From Paenibacillus sp. (GTDB lineage: Bacteria > Bacillota > Bacilli > Paenibacillales > Paenibacillaceae), in assembly GCA_031254035.1 (NCBI GenBank), contig JAIRVF010000069.1:62001-126000 (forward strand): a DNA stretch of 64,000 nucleotides, given 5' to 3'. The notes under the pieces were generated by a model. That model saw nothing but the letters and a program-made list of their open reading frames with translations, was not told the DNA's origin and ran no database searches. The translations under genes and the position numbers were made by a program. The stretch's first letter is position 1, and each line of letters starts with the position of its first letter. This document shows, in pieces, positions 9,755 to 18,686 of this stretch.

Positions 9755-12014
9755 TTTCTAACCGCTCCTTTTTGGTATCTTCATTCGTTTTGTTCTTTTT
9801 GATATCTTCCGGGTACTCAATTCTCGAATGGAATATGCCCATGACACTTTCCTTCAATGTTTTTGCAACAATGTCCAATTCTTTCATCGTCAGGTCACAG
9901 TCATTGAACTGATGGTCATCCAAACGGTTTTTGATGATTTTTTCGATCATGGACTCCACTTGATCCACCGTCGGATTGCGCAAGGAACGCACGGCCGCTT
10001 CCACGCTGTCAGCGATCCCGATGACCGCCGATTCCTTGGACTGGGCTTTCGGCCCGGGGTACCTGAAATCCTCCTCTGTGAAATCAGGTTCCTTGCCCTG
10101 CTCTTCCGCCAGACGCAGCGCCTTGTGATAGAAATATTGAAGGAACGTGGTCCCGTGATGCTGCTCCGCGATATCCCGGATCGGCTTCGGAATCTTGTAT
10201 TCTTTCAGCATCTCTACGCCGTCTCTCGCATGCGCAATGATAATAGATTTGCTCATTTTTGGATCTATGGAATCATGCGGGTTCTCCATATTGTTCTGAT
10301 TTTCTATAAAATATCTCGGCCGCTTCGTCTTGCCGATATCATGGTAATATGATCCGACCCGACATAACAAGCCATCCGCGCCAATCGCTTCCGCAGCAGC
10401 CTCCGAAAGATTCCCTACCATGACACTGTGATGATACGTACCTGGCGTCTCCGTAAGCAGCTTCCGCAGCAGTGGGTGATTCGGATTCGAGAGCTCGACC
10501 AGCTTCAAAGCGGATAAAATGCCAAAGGTGACCTCGAAAAACGGCATAAGCCCGATCGCGAGAATCGCGGTCAGCAGCCCACCCGCCGAGGCAAAACCGA
10601 TGGAATACAGCGTATGCACCTGATTCCATTGGCCGCTACCGATTAACGTCATAATTAATACGGTGAGCGAACCAAACAAACAAACCATGATACCGCCCTT
10701 TAACAGGGTGGAACGCTGACTCGCGCGGTGAATCGTGAAAATAGCCACGACGGATACGACTAGCGCAAAAAATCCAAAGGTGAAGTCGAACATCTGTCCC
10801 TGATGCACATTGAGGACCACGCTTGCCATAATGCTGAACAAAATGGCACAGAAATAGGCAAGCGTCATATCTAGCAGTAGGGTCACAAGCGTTGCGCCGA
10901 TGGCAACAGGTGCCACATATCCAATATACGGCCTTTCATTGCTCTGCAAGATCCCCGCTAGATGCATGGAGATCGTGGTAATGATGAAAATAAGCACCAG
11001 CATAAGCAGCTGTGAATTGTTGTAACGGAACTTTCCGGAAGCCGACTGCCTTATAAAAAGGAATAGCCCTAGCGCCAGCAACAGCGACAACATCAGCAAG
11101 CCAAACTGAGGCCAGTAATTCACCTCGTTCTTAAGGAGACCATTGTCGTCCAGCAAATTGTAAAGATCCTCTGTAATCAGCTGCCCTTTTGCGACAAGCA
11201 CTTCTCCCTGCTTGATGTATACGGTTTGCGTATTTTCTCTGGCCTGAACCTTCGCTTCTTTGGTGGCTTCCTCATCGTTGAACTTGTTTGCCGTAATCGC
11301 AAGCTTAGATAGCTCCTGCACAATCTCCCGTGCCGTACGATCACTCAGCGTGCTTGCGCTGACAAGCTCCGCAACCTTGGCGCGAACCGCCTGCGCCTCG
11401 ACCACCTGGTCATTCGTCAAACGGGATACGATCACCCGCGCGACCGACTTCATATCGGCAATGTCCTCAGATGTCAGCCTTGGGATTTTGATAAAAGTTT
11501 CTTCCGGTATTTTATAACTCTGCTGGTTAGTTACTTTCAGCATCTCGTCCAGCAGTTTGTCCGAATAATTACCTGATGAGCGGTTTGCATTGACAAAGTT
11601 TTGAATAAAGTCCTTGGAACGCTGCGGAATTTCCAATTTGTATATGGAAATTTTGTCCTCTCGTGAAACTTGGTCATCCTGATTCAATCGGTCGATCCGG
11701 TCCAGAATGGAAATGACTAGATTCTCATTGGGCACCGTCACAATCGTATAAATCGGCTGTACGCGTTCCGCTTCCTGCTCCTGGGCTTTCAGCGTCGCCT
11801 TATTGTTTGGAATTTGCATCGGTGCCCTGATTTCCTTCTCGCTGCGCGTCCCCACCTTAATGTTATAACGTTCGGGCAGTAAACTAGGAGCGAGACTGAC
11901 ATAAAACAGCACGGCCAGACATAAAAAGAGAACATAGCGTGTTCCTGCGCTATGTTTCCAGCCCACATGTTTAATTGAGAAAGATTTGCCTGATGACGTT
12001 TCTTTCGAAGTCAT
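9726..12014 (-). CDS. pgpH: 7TM HD-domain cyclic-di-AMP phosphodiesterase (PgpH/YqfF type)
   Basis: This is a 762-residue membrane protein. An N-terminal membrane segment (about residues 28-45) is followed by an extracytoplasmic 7TMR-HD domain to about 300. A block of roughly seven membrane helices covers about 300-500. The cytoplasmic HD domain comes next, with TYHHSVMVGNLSEAAA and then YYHDIGK near residue 558, followed by AEQHHGTTF. In Listeria and Bacillus, proteins of this architecture hydrolyse cyclic di-AMP. The gene lies between phoH and ybeY, where yqfF is found in Bacillus. The call is strong on architecture; the substrate is inferred from the family. Confidence 0.92.
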   Translation of the reverse strand: MTSKETSSGKSFSIKHVGWKHSAGTRYVLFLCLAVLFYVSLAPSLLPERYNIKVGTRSEKEIRAPMQIPNNKATLKAQEQEAERVQPIYTIVTVPNENLVISILDRIDRLNQDDQVSREDKISIYKLEIPQRSKDFIQNFVNANRSSGNYSDKLLDEMLKVTNQQSYKIPEETFIKIPRLTSEDIADMKSVARVIVSRLTNDQVVEAQAVRAKVAELVSASTLSDRTAREIVQELSKLAITANKFNDEEATKEAKVQARENTQTVYIKQGEVLVAKGQLITEDLYNLLDDNGLLKNEVNYWPQFGLLMLSLLLALGLFLFIRQSASGKFRYNNSQLLMLVLIFIITTISMHLAGILQSNERPYIGYVAPVAIGATLVTLLLDMTLAYFCAILFSIMASVVLNVHQGQMFDFTFGFFALVVSVVAIFTIHRASQRSTLLKGGIMVCLFGSLTVLIMTLIGSGQWNQVHTLYSIGFASAGGLLTAILAIGLMPFFEVTFGILSALKLVELSNPNHPLLRKLLTETPGTYHHSVMVGNLSEAAAEAIGADGLLCRVGSYYHDIGKTKRPRYFIENQNNMENPHDSIDPKMSKSIIIAHARDGVEMLKEYKIPKPIRDIAEQHHGTTFLQYFYHKALRLAEEQGKEPDFTEEDFRYPGPKAQSKESAVIGIADSVEAAVRSLRNPTVDQVESMIEKIIKNRLDDHQFNDCDLTMKELDIVAKTLKESVMGIFHSRIEYPEDIKKNKTNEDTKKERLENGTAAGVEQ

Positions 12015-12028
12015 AAAGATAATCCCCT

Positions 12029-13000
12029 CTAATCTTGATTTTCTGTAACTTTGTCATAAGCAGTGATTATTTTTTGAACGAGAGCATGGCGGACGACATC
12101 TTGTTCGTCAAAATAAACAAAGCCGATTTCTTCAATACCGCTGAGGATGTTTTTAGCCTCGATTAAGCCGGATTTTTTTCCTCTTGGCAGATCGATCTGC
12201 GTCGCGTCGCCGGTAATGACCATTTTCGAACCGAATCCCAAACGGGTTAGAAACATTTTCATTTGTTCAGGGGTCGTATTCTGAGCTTCATCCAAAATAA
12301 TAAAGGAATCATCCAGCGTACGTCCACGCATATACGCCAGCGGCGCAATTTCTATTAGTCCTCTTTCAAGCGCTTTTGCCGTTTGCTCTGGGCCCATCAC
12401 ATCATAGAGGGCATCATAAAGCGGACGCAAATACGGATCTACCTTCTCTTGCAAATCACCTGGCAGAAAGCCAAGGCTTTCTCCTGCCTCAACAGCCGGG
12501 CGCGTAAGCACAATGCGTTTAACGGCCCCTTCCTTGATTGCCGCAACAGCCAGTACGACCGCCAGATAGGTTTTGCCCGTACCGGCAGGGCCGATGCCAA
12601 ACACGATGTCCCGTTTGCGAATGGTTGTTACATAATGCTTCTGTCCGATGGTTTTGACACGGATCGGTTTACCCCGAAACGTCGTCGTGATTTCTCCTTT
12701 AAACAGGTCGAGCAGCTGGTCCGCCCGGAAATCCTTGGCGAGATCAATCGCGTAAGCGACATCCCGCTCCGAAAGAATGTATCCGTTCCGGACAAGCTCC
12801 AGAAGGACATCAAACAGATGCTCAGCTACTTGTACGTCGTGCATGTTGCCGCGGATCGTAATTTCCGCTTCCCGGGAGTCAATCTGCGCCGGGATCTCTG
12901 CTTCAATCATTTTTAGAAAAGTATCCTGAGGTCCAAAAACGGACAATCCTTCACCTGCACTATGCAATGATATTTGGGCGCTGTGGTTTTTTTCTGACAA
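12029..13000 (-). CDS. phoH: PhoH family ATPase
   Basis: This 323-residue cytoplasmic ATPase of the PhoH/YbeZ type has an N-terminal KH-like part (residues 1-110) and a helicase-like core. Walker A is GPAGTGKTYLAV near 138-149, and Walker B with DEAQNTTPEQMKMFLTRLG is near 237. It probably acts in RNA metabolism with YbeY, encoded two genes downstream; that pairing is widely conserved. The start is a TTG at 13000, reached from GAGG just before it; the yqfD stop lies 6 bases upstream. No phosphate-regulon motif was sought. Confidence 0.94.
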   Translation of the reverse strand: MSEKNHSAQISLHSAGEGLSVFGPQDTFLKMIEAEIPAQIDSREAEITIRGNMHDVQVAEHLFDVLLELVRNGYILSERDVAYAIDLAKDFRADQLLDLFKGEITTTFRGKPIRVKTIGQKHYVTTIRKRDIVFGIGPAGTGKTYLAVVLAVAAIKEGAVKRIVLTRPAVEAGESLGFLPGDLQEKVDPYLRPLYDALYDVMGPEQTAKALERGLIEIAPLAYMRGRTLDDSFIILDEAQNTTPEQMKMFLTRLGFGSKMVITGDATQIDLPRGKKSGLIEAKNILSGIEEIGFVYFDEQDVVRHALVQKIITAYDKVTENQD

Positions 13001-13006
13001 ATAGCC

Positions 13007-14203
13007 TCATTCTCCTTGACTATGAACTATGGGAAGTTCTTCAGCGATTCTTTCTTCCACCTCAAAAAGCACTTTCATATAAACTTTACCATTCTCTTTC
13101 TTCTCATGCAAAATTTTTTGGCTGATAATCTGCGAATCATTGCCGTATTTCGCCAAAATATCCCGAATAGCCCCCTGTAATCCAAGTTTTTTGGCTTCCT
13201 CAGGCTGCAGCGTTTCTCGTGCTTCCGATACCTCCATCACTTTTTCCGTCATCCAGCCGATTGGCAGCTTGATCGAGCGCCAGGTAAGCGGATCGAGCTC
13301 GGTTAGCGTTTCGGATTTTTCAAACGGTTCTTTCCCGTATCCCCACAGCTGGACCGCACGATTCCCAAGTACGAGATAACTCTTGTTTTTCCTTTCCCCT
13401 GTATATACTTTTTGCTTTTGAACAAGGGGTACCTCCAAATTATATTCATGCCACACGAGACCCTTGACTTCTCCTTTGGCCACGACGGTCTGCGTATTGG
13501 CTTCATCGTTCCCTAAAATGCCGGATATGAGCACCTGCCCTTTTTTTACGCGTGTGTTCTTCTGAACTAACGGTCGGCCCTGCTCGGCATAAATGCTTGT
13601 CACAACCGCGTCCGAACGGCTGATTAAATGGCGCGGACTGACAAGCGGCTGCTTCTCCGGCTTTTCCGCCTCCACAACCTGGATCGTAATCGTTGTACCT
13701 TTCCTTTCCACGCCGATCCAGGAGGTTTCGGGCAGTTTGACGCTGAGTGCGCGCGAAAGCTTGTCCGGGTCTTTCAAACGGAATATCCACTGATAGGGCC
13801 GAACACCTTCTTCTCTCGCCGCTTTCAGGATATCCTCGGTTGCCAGCTTTTCATTCCCGACAACATTGACGTTCCACACAAGGGAAGAGAGGATCAACAA
13901 CATCATAAAAAACAATACGATACCTATGGCAAAAAATTTGCGTTTGAACAGCCTGGTCAACAGAAAGGGCAGTCCGATCCGACGTTTTACATGCATCCGG
14001 CAGCCTGTCCGTTTTAGTAGGGGGCGCAGTACATGAAAATCCCTCAGGAGCAGCTTCATGTCAGCAGTAGTGGCGCTTGTGGGACGGATATCCCATACGG
14101 GAATGCCCGACTCCGCCAAAGCATTGATTAAATGATTGGTGCCCTCTCCTCTGACCGAGATTTGCACACAGCCGCGAACGCCGGAAAGTGTAGGTATTTT
14201 CAT
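13007..14203 (-). CDS. yqfD: sporulation protein YqfD
   Basis: This 398-residue protein of the YqfD sporulation family has a short cytoplasmic N-terminus. One membrane segment (about residues 90-112) contains FAIGIVLFFMMLLIL, and a long extracytoplasmic part includes the DPDKLSRAL and ISGILGND segments. In Bacillus, YqfD is made in the mother cell under sigma-E and is needed for efficient sporulation; its biochemical role is unclear. The start ATG overlaps the yqfC stop (ATGA at 14203-14200), so the pair is translationally coupled behind the sigma-E-type promoter. Confidence 0.92.
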   Translation of the reverse strand: MKIPTLSGVRGCVQISVRGEGTNHLINALAESGIPVWDIRPTSATTADMKLLLRDFHVLRPLLKRTGCRMHVKRRIGLPFLLTRLFKRKFFAIGIVLFFMMLLILSSLVWNVNVVGNEKLATEDILKAAREEGVRPYQWIFRLKDPDKLSRALSVKLPETSWIGVERKGTTITIQVVEAEKPEKQPLVSPRHLISRSDAVVTSIYAEQGRPLVQKNTRVKKGQVLISGILGNDEANTQTVVAKGEVKGLVWHEYNLEVPLVQKQKVYTGERKNKSYLVLGNRAVQLWGYGKEPFEKSETLTELDPLTWRSIKLPIGWMTEKVMEVSEARETLQPEEAKKLGLQGAIRDILAKYGNDSQIISQKILHEKKENGKVYMKVLFEVEERIAEELPIVHSQGE

Positions 14204-14493
14204 GAGCTCTCCCCCATTCCAGTATATTTTATATTAACGATGATCCCTTCAATCATGACCTCCTGCGGCAGAATCGCCCGGATCATGAGTCCCGAGCCCT
14301 CCACTTCCAGCAGACCCTCACTGAGGGACAGAATCATCCTATTCTCTGAAAAATACCGCACACCGCGGTGATTTTCAACGGAAAGCTCCTTGTTTCCTAC
14401 CATGGTAATCCGCGGCAGATCCTGCAAAACGTCCTGCGGCAAATCCAGCACTTCATTTGTCCATTTCCGCAGCCTACGGCTGATCCGGGTCAT
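14200..14493 (-). CDS. yqfC: sporulation protein YqfC
   Basis: This 97-residue protein of the YqfC family has conserved segments LPQDVLQDLPRITMVG, NHRGVRYFSE and GLMIRAILPQEVMIEG. The family is restricted to spore formers and belongs to the sigma-E regulon in Bacillus. A candidate sigma-E promoter ends about 30 bases upstream. The ribosome site is GGGGGA, 10 bases before the ATG. It is cotranscribed with yqfD. Confidence 0.92.
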   Translation of the reverse strand: MTRISRRLRKWTNEVLDLPQDVLQDLPRITMVGNKELSVENHRGVRYFSENRMILSLSEGLLEVEGSGLMIRAILPQEVMIEGIIVNIKYTGMGESS

Positions 14494-14523
14494 ACGAAGG
14501 TCTTCCCCCTTCCTGTACTTTAC

Positions 14524-14552
14524 AACTTATGCCCGGCCCGGCTGTTTTATGA
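14524..14552 (-). promoter_or_regulatory. candidate sigma-E promoter of yqfCD
   Basis: The minus strand reads TCATAAA (14552-14546), a 14-base spacer, and CATAAGTT (14531-14524). Sigma-E promoters show an ATA-type -35 and a CATACAnT-type -10 with this geometry; the -10 here differs at one core base. The position and the known sigma-E control of yqfC in Bacillus support the call. Confidence 0.6.
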
Positions 14553-14601
14553 GAGGTTATCAAATTCGCGGTAAGAAATGGACGTTATTTATGCTCAGGC
14601 A

Positions 14602-14662
14602 TACCAAAAAACCTTTCCCGCAAGCAGTGGAACACATACAATCCACTATCCTGCAGGAAAGG
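14602..14662 (-). terminator. terminator of the nfeD-floA operon
   Basis: On the minus strand a long hairpin pairs CCTTTCCTGCAGG (14662-14650) with the GCGGGAAAGG arm ending near 14611. Inside is a second stem (AGTGGA with TCCACT), and TTTTTTGG follows. It closes the unit that ends with the 14741-15316 gene and separates it from yqfC. The rest of the 247-base gap shows only the yqfC promoter. Confidence 0.8.
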
Positions 14663-14740
14663 CTGATTTAAAATCGTTGAATTTTCATTGTTGATGATCA
14701 TGAGGTCATGAGAGATTCTATCGGACACTATGGGTGATAT

Positions 14741-15316
14741 TCATTTTCTTCCCCCGTATGGTCGTTTGGACCGTGGAGGTCCAAGAACTTCGGCCCATAT
14801 GATGCCTTTCCTGGCCTCGCCCGCCAATCTCGAATCCGGCTGTCCTCCAGTTGCTTGATTTGCAGCCGCCGGAGTCATTTTCTCGATCCGATTCAGAGAA
14901 GCATTCACCTGCTCCAAGTGCTGCTCCATAGCCCTGTCATAGTCAGCCAGCGTTTCTGGTCTATCTTCCTCCCACATCCCGGATACGCCCTCACCTGTTT
15001 CGTAATCAGGCCCAGGGCCTTGAAATTCATAAGATCGCTGTGAATGTTGTGCAGTATCCGAATCCCAGCCCTCTTGACCAGCTGCGTCACCTAGTTCACC
15101 CCAACCAGCTCGAGAATCTGGTTCCCTCTCATCACTGCGGCTCTCTGAGGCTTGCGGAGCGGCGGAGCGAGTTCTCTGCTCCATCCCGTTCCCTCCACCG
15201 AATGTGGGCATTCCACGTGGGTTCTGCTTCGGCTTTGACTTAGCGCTCTTACTGAGGGCGGAGATGACCGCAAATCCGATAATCAGGATCCAATAAAAAT
15301 TTTCGAAGATCCACAT
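14741..15316 (-). CDS. small membrane-anchored protein of unknown function, third gene of the nfeD-floA operon
   Basis: I do not recognise this 191-residue protein as a named family. One N-terminal membrane segment is clear (FENFYWILIIGFAVISAL, residues about 4-21), followed by a lysine-rich stop-transfer stretch. The remainder is hydrophilic, rich in Glu, Ser, Gly and Gln, and probably disordered, with a weakly helical patch (YDRAMEQHLEQVNASLNRIE) near residue 130. The first residues anchor it and the rest would be cytoplasmic. It follows floA by 14 bases, the place of yqfB in Bacillus, though I see no convincing similarity to yqfB. A role with the flotillin scaffold is only an inference from the operon. 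Confidence 0.6.
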   Translation of the reverse strand: MWIFENFYWILIIGFAVISALSKSAKSKPKQNPRGMPTFGGGNGMEQRTRSAAPQASESRSDEREPDSRAGWGELGDAAGQEGWDSDTAQHSQRSYEFQGPGPDYETGEGVSGMWEEDRPETLADYDRAMEQHLEQVNASLNRIEKMTPAAANQATGGQPDSRLAGEARKGIIWAEVLGPPRSKRPYGGRK

Positions 15317-15330
15317 GGATGCATCATCCC

Positions 15331-16332
15331 CTATTTGTTATTTTGGGGGCCGTTTTGATCACCCTCGCCCATTTTGCCAATTGAGCCTCTCATCTGGGTA
15401 TCCGCTTCAATATTTTTCAAATTCATGTAATCCATGATGCCAATTTTTCCAGAACGGAGCGCTTCCGCCATCGCGAGAGGAACCTCGGATTCGGATTCAA
15501 CCACGCGTGCTCTCATTTCCACAACTCGCGCCTTCATTTCTTGTTCCTGCGCTACCGCCATGGCACGGCGTTCTTCTGCTTTCGCCTGCGCGATGCGCTT
15601 ATCTGCTTCCGCCTGCTCGGTTTGCAGGTATGCACCGATGTTCTTGCCTACATCAACGTCGGCGATATCAATGGATAAAATCTCAAATGCAGTACCTGCA
15701 TCCAAACCTTTGGAGAGCACAGTGCGGGAGATGCTGTCCGGATTCTCGAGAACGTCCTTGTGGGCATCACTGGAGCCGACCGTCGTAACGATACCTTCAC
15801 CAACACGAGCAATGATCGTTTCTTCACCAGCACCCCCGACGAGACGGTCGATATTGGCACGTACGGTCACTCTTGCCTTAACTTTAACTTCGATACCATT
15901 TTTCGCTACAGCAGCGACGACAGGTGTTTCAATCACGCGTGGGTTAACGCTCATTTGTACAGCCTGCAGCACATCGCGGCCTGCTAGGTCAATAGCTGCC
16001 GCCCGAGTGAATTCGAGCGGAATGTCTGCACGCTGGGCTGCGATCAAAGCATTCACGACTCTATCCACGTTACCGCCGGCCAAATAGTGACTTTCCAGTT
16101 GATTGATATTAAGCCCAAGCCCGGCTTTGGTTGCCTTGATGAGTGGATTGACGATCCGGCTCGGTGTAACCCGGCGGAGTCTCATAGCCACCAGAGTAAT
16201 GATGCTAATGCGGACGCCCGCCGCTAGAGCGGAAATCCAGAGCGTGAGCGGAAAGAAGCTAAAGAACACGCTCAGTACGATAATAACCACGACAGCGATA
16301 AGCAGAATCGGGATCAACGAAGTACCATCCAT
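15331..16332 (-). CDS. floA: flotillin-like protein FloA
   Basis: This 333-residue SPFH/flotillin-like scaffold protein organises membrane microdomains. An N-terminal hydrophobic segment (residues about 6-50, including [19 protein letters not shown]) inserts in the membrane without a signal peptide. The SPFH domain follows (about 60-220), and then an Ala/Glu/Arg-rich coiled coil ([17 protein letters not shown], about 235-275). The C-terminus is polar. It lies 97 bases downstream of nfeD. In Bacillus the yqeZ-floA (yqfA)-yqfB operon is controlled by sigma-W, and a matching promoter is present upstream of nfeD here. Confidence 0.95.
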   Translation of the reverse strand: MDGTSLIPILLIAVVVIIVLSVFFSFFPLTLWISALAAGVRISIITLVAMRLRRVTPSRIVNPLIKATKAGLGLNINQLESHYLAGGNVDRVVNALIAAQRADIPLEFTRAAAIDLAGRDVLQAVQMSVNPRVIETPVVAAVAKNGIEVKVKARVTVRANIDRLVGGAGEETIIARVGEGIVTTVGSSDAHKDVLENPDSISRTVLSKGLDAGTAFEILSIDIADVDVGKNIGAYLQTEQAEADKRIAQAKAEERRAMAVAQEQEMKARVVEMRARVVESESEVPLAMAEALRSGKIGIMDYMNLKNIEADTQMRGSIGKMGEGDQNGPQNNK

Positions 16333-16429
16333 AAATATAATCCTCCAATATAGATTTTTAGTTTTCTATGTTTTTCCTGTGATGTCTCACTGTTACTATG
16401 TTACATGATTCGCTGTAAAAAGACAGATT

Positions 16430-17785
16430 TTATTTGGGTTTGACAACCACTCGTGCCCCTTCGACATGGATAACCACCACCGGCGTATCCTTCGGGATAA
16501 ACTCCCCATCCGTTACCACGTCTATCCGCTCATTGTCAATAAGTGCGGTCCCGGCAGGACGTAGCGGCGTCACGCTAACGCCTTCTCGGCCCAGTAAAAC
16601 CTCCTTGGATTCCGTTGGAACATATCCTTGCTCTTTGGTGAGCGACTCGCTGAGAATAAAACGATTCCAGATTCCCCGCTCCTTAAATATGATCGCCACA
16701 ACCACAATGACAACAACGGCCGCCGCGAAGGCAATCCCCAGCGATAGCAGCGCATGACTGGTATCGTATGCAGCCCGTACGACACCGGCCACTAAACTGA
16801 TTGCACCCAAAACCCCTAAAATACCGAAGCTAGGGATAAACATTTCCAAAATCATGAGAATTAGTCCCACAATAAAGAGCAGCCAGGTCTCATTGCCCGC
16901 GAATCCAGCCACATAGTTCCCGAAGAAATATAATACAAAGGCGGCTACCCCGATGATCCCCGGAACGCCGAATCCCGGTACGATCAATTCAATGACGACT
17001 CCAGCGATACCAAGGAACAAAAGGATTGTCATGACAACGGGATTCGTTAAGAATGATGCCAACTTCTCCGCGCCAGTGTGTTCCATTCGGACGATATGAT
17101 CGGTTTCATATCCCATCCAGGATATGATCTCTTCAGGTGATGAAGCGATCGTGTCGGCATATCCGACTTTGAGTGCCTGTTCGCTGGATAAGGCAATAAT
17201 TTCACCCTTATCTTTGGTCTCTCCGATTTCTGGCATATCGACGACGGTGTTGATATCCGCCATGCCTGCCGCTATTTTCCCGTTTCTTCCACTCGATTCC
17301 GCAGCGGCAGACATCTCGGACCTCCAGGCAGCCACTAGCTTAGGATCATCCACCCTTTTGCCCGTACTGTCCACCATCGCAGCTGCGCCGATCATGCTTC
17401 CCGGAGCCATTGCGATTTTATTCGCGTTCAAGGCGATGTAGCTGCCTGCAGAGGCTGCATGACCGCGTATGTATGCAACCGTTGTGACATTACTCTCACG
17501 GATCATTTTACCGATATTCTCCGCAGTATTCACCAGGCCCCCCGGCGTATCGATCTCCAATATAATTAGCCCAGCATTCTCCTTCTCCGCGTCCTTGAAT
17601 CCGCGCTTCAGGAATTTTTCAAGCCCGGTCTCGATTTTTTGCTCCACCGGAATAATGTAAACCGTTCCCGTTTTCTTCGCTTCCGCGTTCGCAAGACCAG
17701 GGACTGCGGCTGCTGTCCCAATAATCAGAAAAATTAGCGCCAGCCATATCGTAAGCCTTTTGATACTTCTGTATGTATTCATCAT
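16430..17785 (-). CDS. yqeZ: NfeD family membrane-bound serine-protease-like protein (YqeZ type)
   Basis: This 451-residue long-form NfeD protein starts with a signal peptide (LIFLIIGTAAAVPGLANA, residues about 17-34). A ClpP-fold domain follows, with ILEIDTPGG near 75 and HAASAGSYIALNANKIAMA near 109. Four to five membrane segments cover about 245-370. The C-terminal OB fold contains LLGREGVSVTPLRPAGTA. NfeD proteins are typically encoded next to flotillins, as here. Proteolytic activity is assumed from the fold. The start is the first of two ATGs after GGAGGGAAAGG. Confidence 0.93.
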   Translation of the reverse strand: MMNTYRSIKRLTIWLALIFLIIGTAAAVPGLANAEAKKTGTVYIIPVEQKIETGLEKFLKRGFKDAEKENAGLIILEIDTPGGLVNTAENIGKMIRESNVTTVAYIRGHAASAGSYIALNANKIAMAPGSMIGAAAMVDSTGKRVDDPKLVAAWRSEMSAAAESSGRNGKIAAGMADINTVVDMPEIGETKDKGEIIALSSEQALKVGYADTIASSPEEIISWMGYETDHIVRMEHTGAEKLASFLTNPVVMTILLFLGIAGVVIELIVPGFGVPGIIGVAAFVLYFFGNYVAGFAGNETWLLFIVGLILMILEMFIPSFGILGVLGAISLVAGVVRAAYDTSHALLSLGIAFAAAVVVIVVVAIIFKERGIWNRFILSESLTKEQGYVPTESKEVLLGREGVSVTPLRPAGTALIDNERIDVVTDGEFIPKDTPVVVIHVEGARVVVKPK

Positions 17786-17839
17786 CCTTTCCCTCCTTTC
17801 AACACGATTATAATATATTGTCCCGCCTATGACATTTAT

Positions 17840-17865
17840 TACGCAACAAAGAGCTTCTCGTTTCA
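17840..17865 (-). promoter_or_regulatory. sigma-W-type ECF promoter of nfeD-floA
   Basis: The minus strand reads TGAAAC (17865-17860), exactly 16 bases, then CGTA (17843-17840). This is the textbook sigma-W consensus. The known Bacillus ortholog of this operon is a sigma-W target. A TATAAT near 17814-17809 with a weak ATGTCA-type -35 could add a basal sigma-A start. Confidence 0.85.
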
Positions 17866-17873
17866 GAAAAATG

Positions 17874-17900
17874 AAAAAACACCCCTTTAAAAAGGGGTGC
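17874..17900 (-). terminator. terminator of rpsU-yqeY
   Basis: On the minus strand GCACCCC pairs with GGGGTGT across a TTTTTAAA loop, followed by TTTTTTC. It lies just after the yqeY stop and immediately before the sigma-W-type promoter. Confidence 0.88.
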
Positions 17901-17913
17901 TTTACGTTATGTT

Positions 17914-18357
17914 TTATTGCAGAAATTGCTGAACCACTTGGTTCACAACTTTTCCGTCAGAGCGACCTTTGACTTTCGGCATCAGCGCGCTCATCACTTT
18001 CCCCATGTCGGCTTTCGAAGAAGCACCGGTTTCCTGGATGGTCTGCTGTACAATAACTTTTATTTCTTCTTCGGAAAGCTGTTCGGGAAGATACTGACCG
18101 ATAATCTCAATTTCTGCTTCGACATTTACTGCAAGATCGTCACGATCTGCTTTTTTAAATTCTTGGAGGGCATCTTTGCGCTGTTTAATTTCACGACTGA
18201 GGATATCAAGCACTTCGTTGTCATCCAAAGTTCTTTTCAAATCTATTTCAAGATTCTTGATCGTTGAACGAACCATTCGAATAGTGGAGAGCTTGAATTT
18301 ATCTTTGCTCTTCATCGCTTGTATCATATCTTCGTTCAATCGTTCGCTAAGATTCAT
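17914..18357 (-). CDS. yqeY: GatB/YqeY domain protein
   Basis: This 147-residue helical protein has the GatB/YqeY tRNA-binding-like domain. It begins MNLSERLNEDMIQAMKSKDK, has LSTIRMVRSTIKNLEID near 23-40, IEIIGQYLPEQLSEEEI near 84, and ends in the SKADMGKVMSALMPKVKG segment. The domain resembles the tail of GatB, which delivers tRNA to amidotransferase, but the single-domain protein has no firm function. It follows rpsU by 16 bases, the common rpsU-yqeY pair of Firmicutes. Confidence 0.94.
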   Translation of the reverse strand: MNLSERLNEDMIQAMKSKDKFKLSTIRMVRSTIKNLEIDLKRTLDDNEVLDILSREIKQRKDALQEFKKADRDDLAVNVEAEIEIIGQYLPEQLSEEEIKVIVQQTIQETGASSKADMGKVMSALMPKVKGRSDGKVVNQVVQQFLQ

Positions 18358-18373
18358 GATAGTTCAGTTCCTC

Positions 18374-18547
18374 CTAAAACTTTCTCTTACGAGCAGCCTC
18401 GGACTTTTTCTTGCGCTTTACGCTTGGCTTCTCATAATGCTTGCGTTTCTTCACCTCAGCCAATACACCATCCTTAGCGATGGAGCGCTTAAAGCGGCGA
18501 AGTGCAGCATCAATAGACTCGTTTTTGCGAACTTTAGTTTCAGACAC
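18374..18547 (-). CDS. rpsU: 30S ribosomal protein S21
   Basis: This 57-residue basic protein of the small ribosomal subunit ends in the invariant [18 protein letters not shown]. The start is the GTG at 18547 ([11 protein letters not shown]), preceded by GGAGGGAGGGAAAACTG. A further-upstream in-frame start at 18601 would add 18 residues absent from the family. A sigma-A promoter lies 60 bases upstream, and yqeY follows. Confidence 0.96.
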   Translation of the reverse strand: MSETKVRKNESIDAALRRFKRSIAKDGVLAEVKKRKHYEKPSVKRKKKSEAARKRKF

Positions 18548-18606
18548 CAGTTTTCCCTCCCTCCGACCAGACCGTCCAAGAGCAATAACACGGTTCATCA
18601 AATTTA

Positions 18607-18636
18607 ATTATAGGTGAAAGAGAAATAGGGTGTCAA
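18607..18636 (-). promoter_or_regulatory. sigma-A promoter of rpsU-yqeY
   Basis: The minus strand reads a perfect TTGACA (18636-18631), an 18-base spacer, and a perfect TATAAT (18612-18607). The start codon of rpsU is 60 bases downstream of the -10. Confidence 0.9.
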
Positions 18637-18686
18637 CCTTGACGCCTATTTTTTCGAAAAGCTCCTTGTGAGATTGGAAAAATGTT

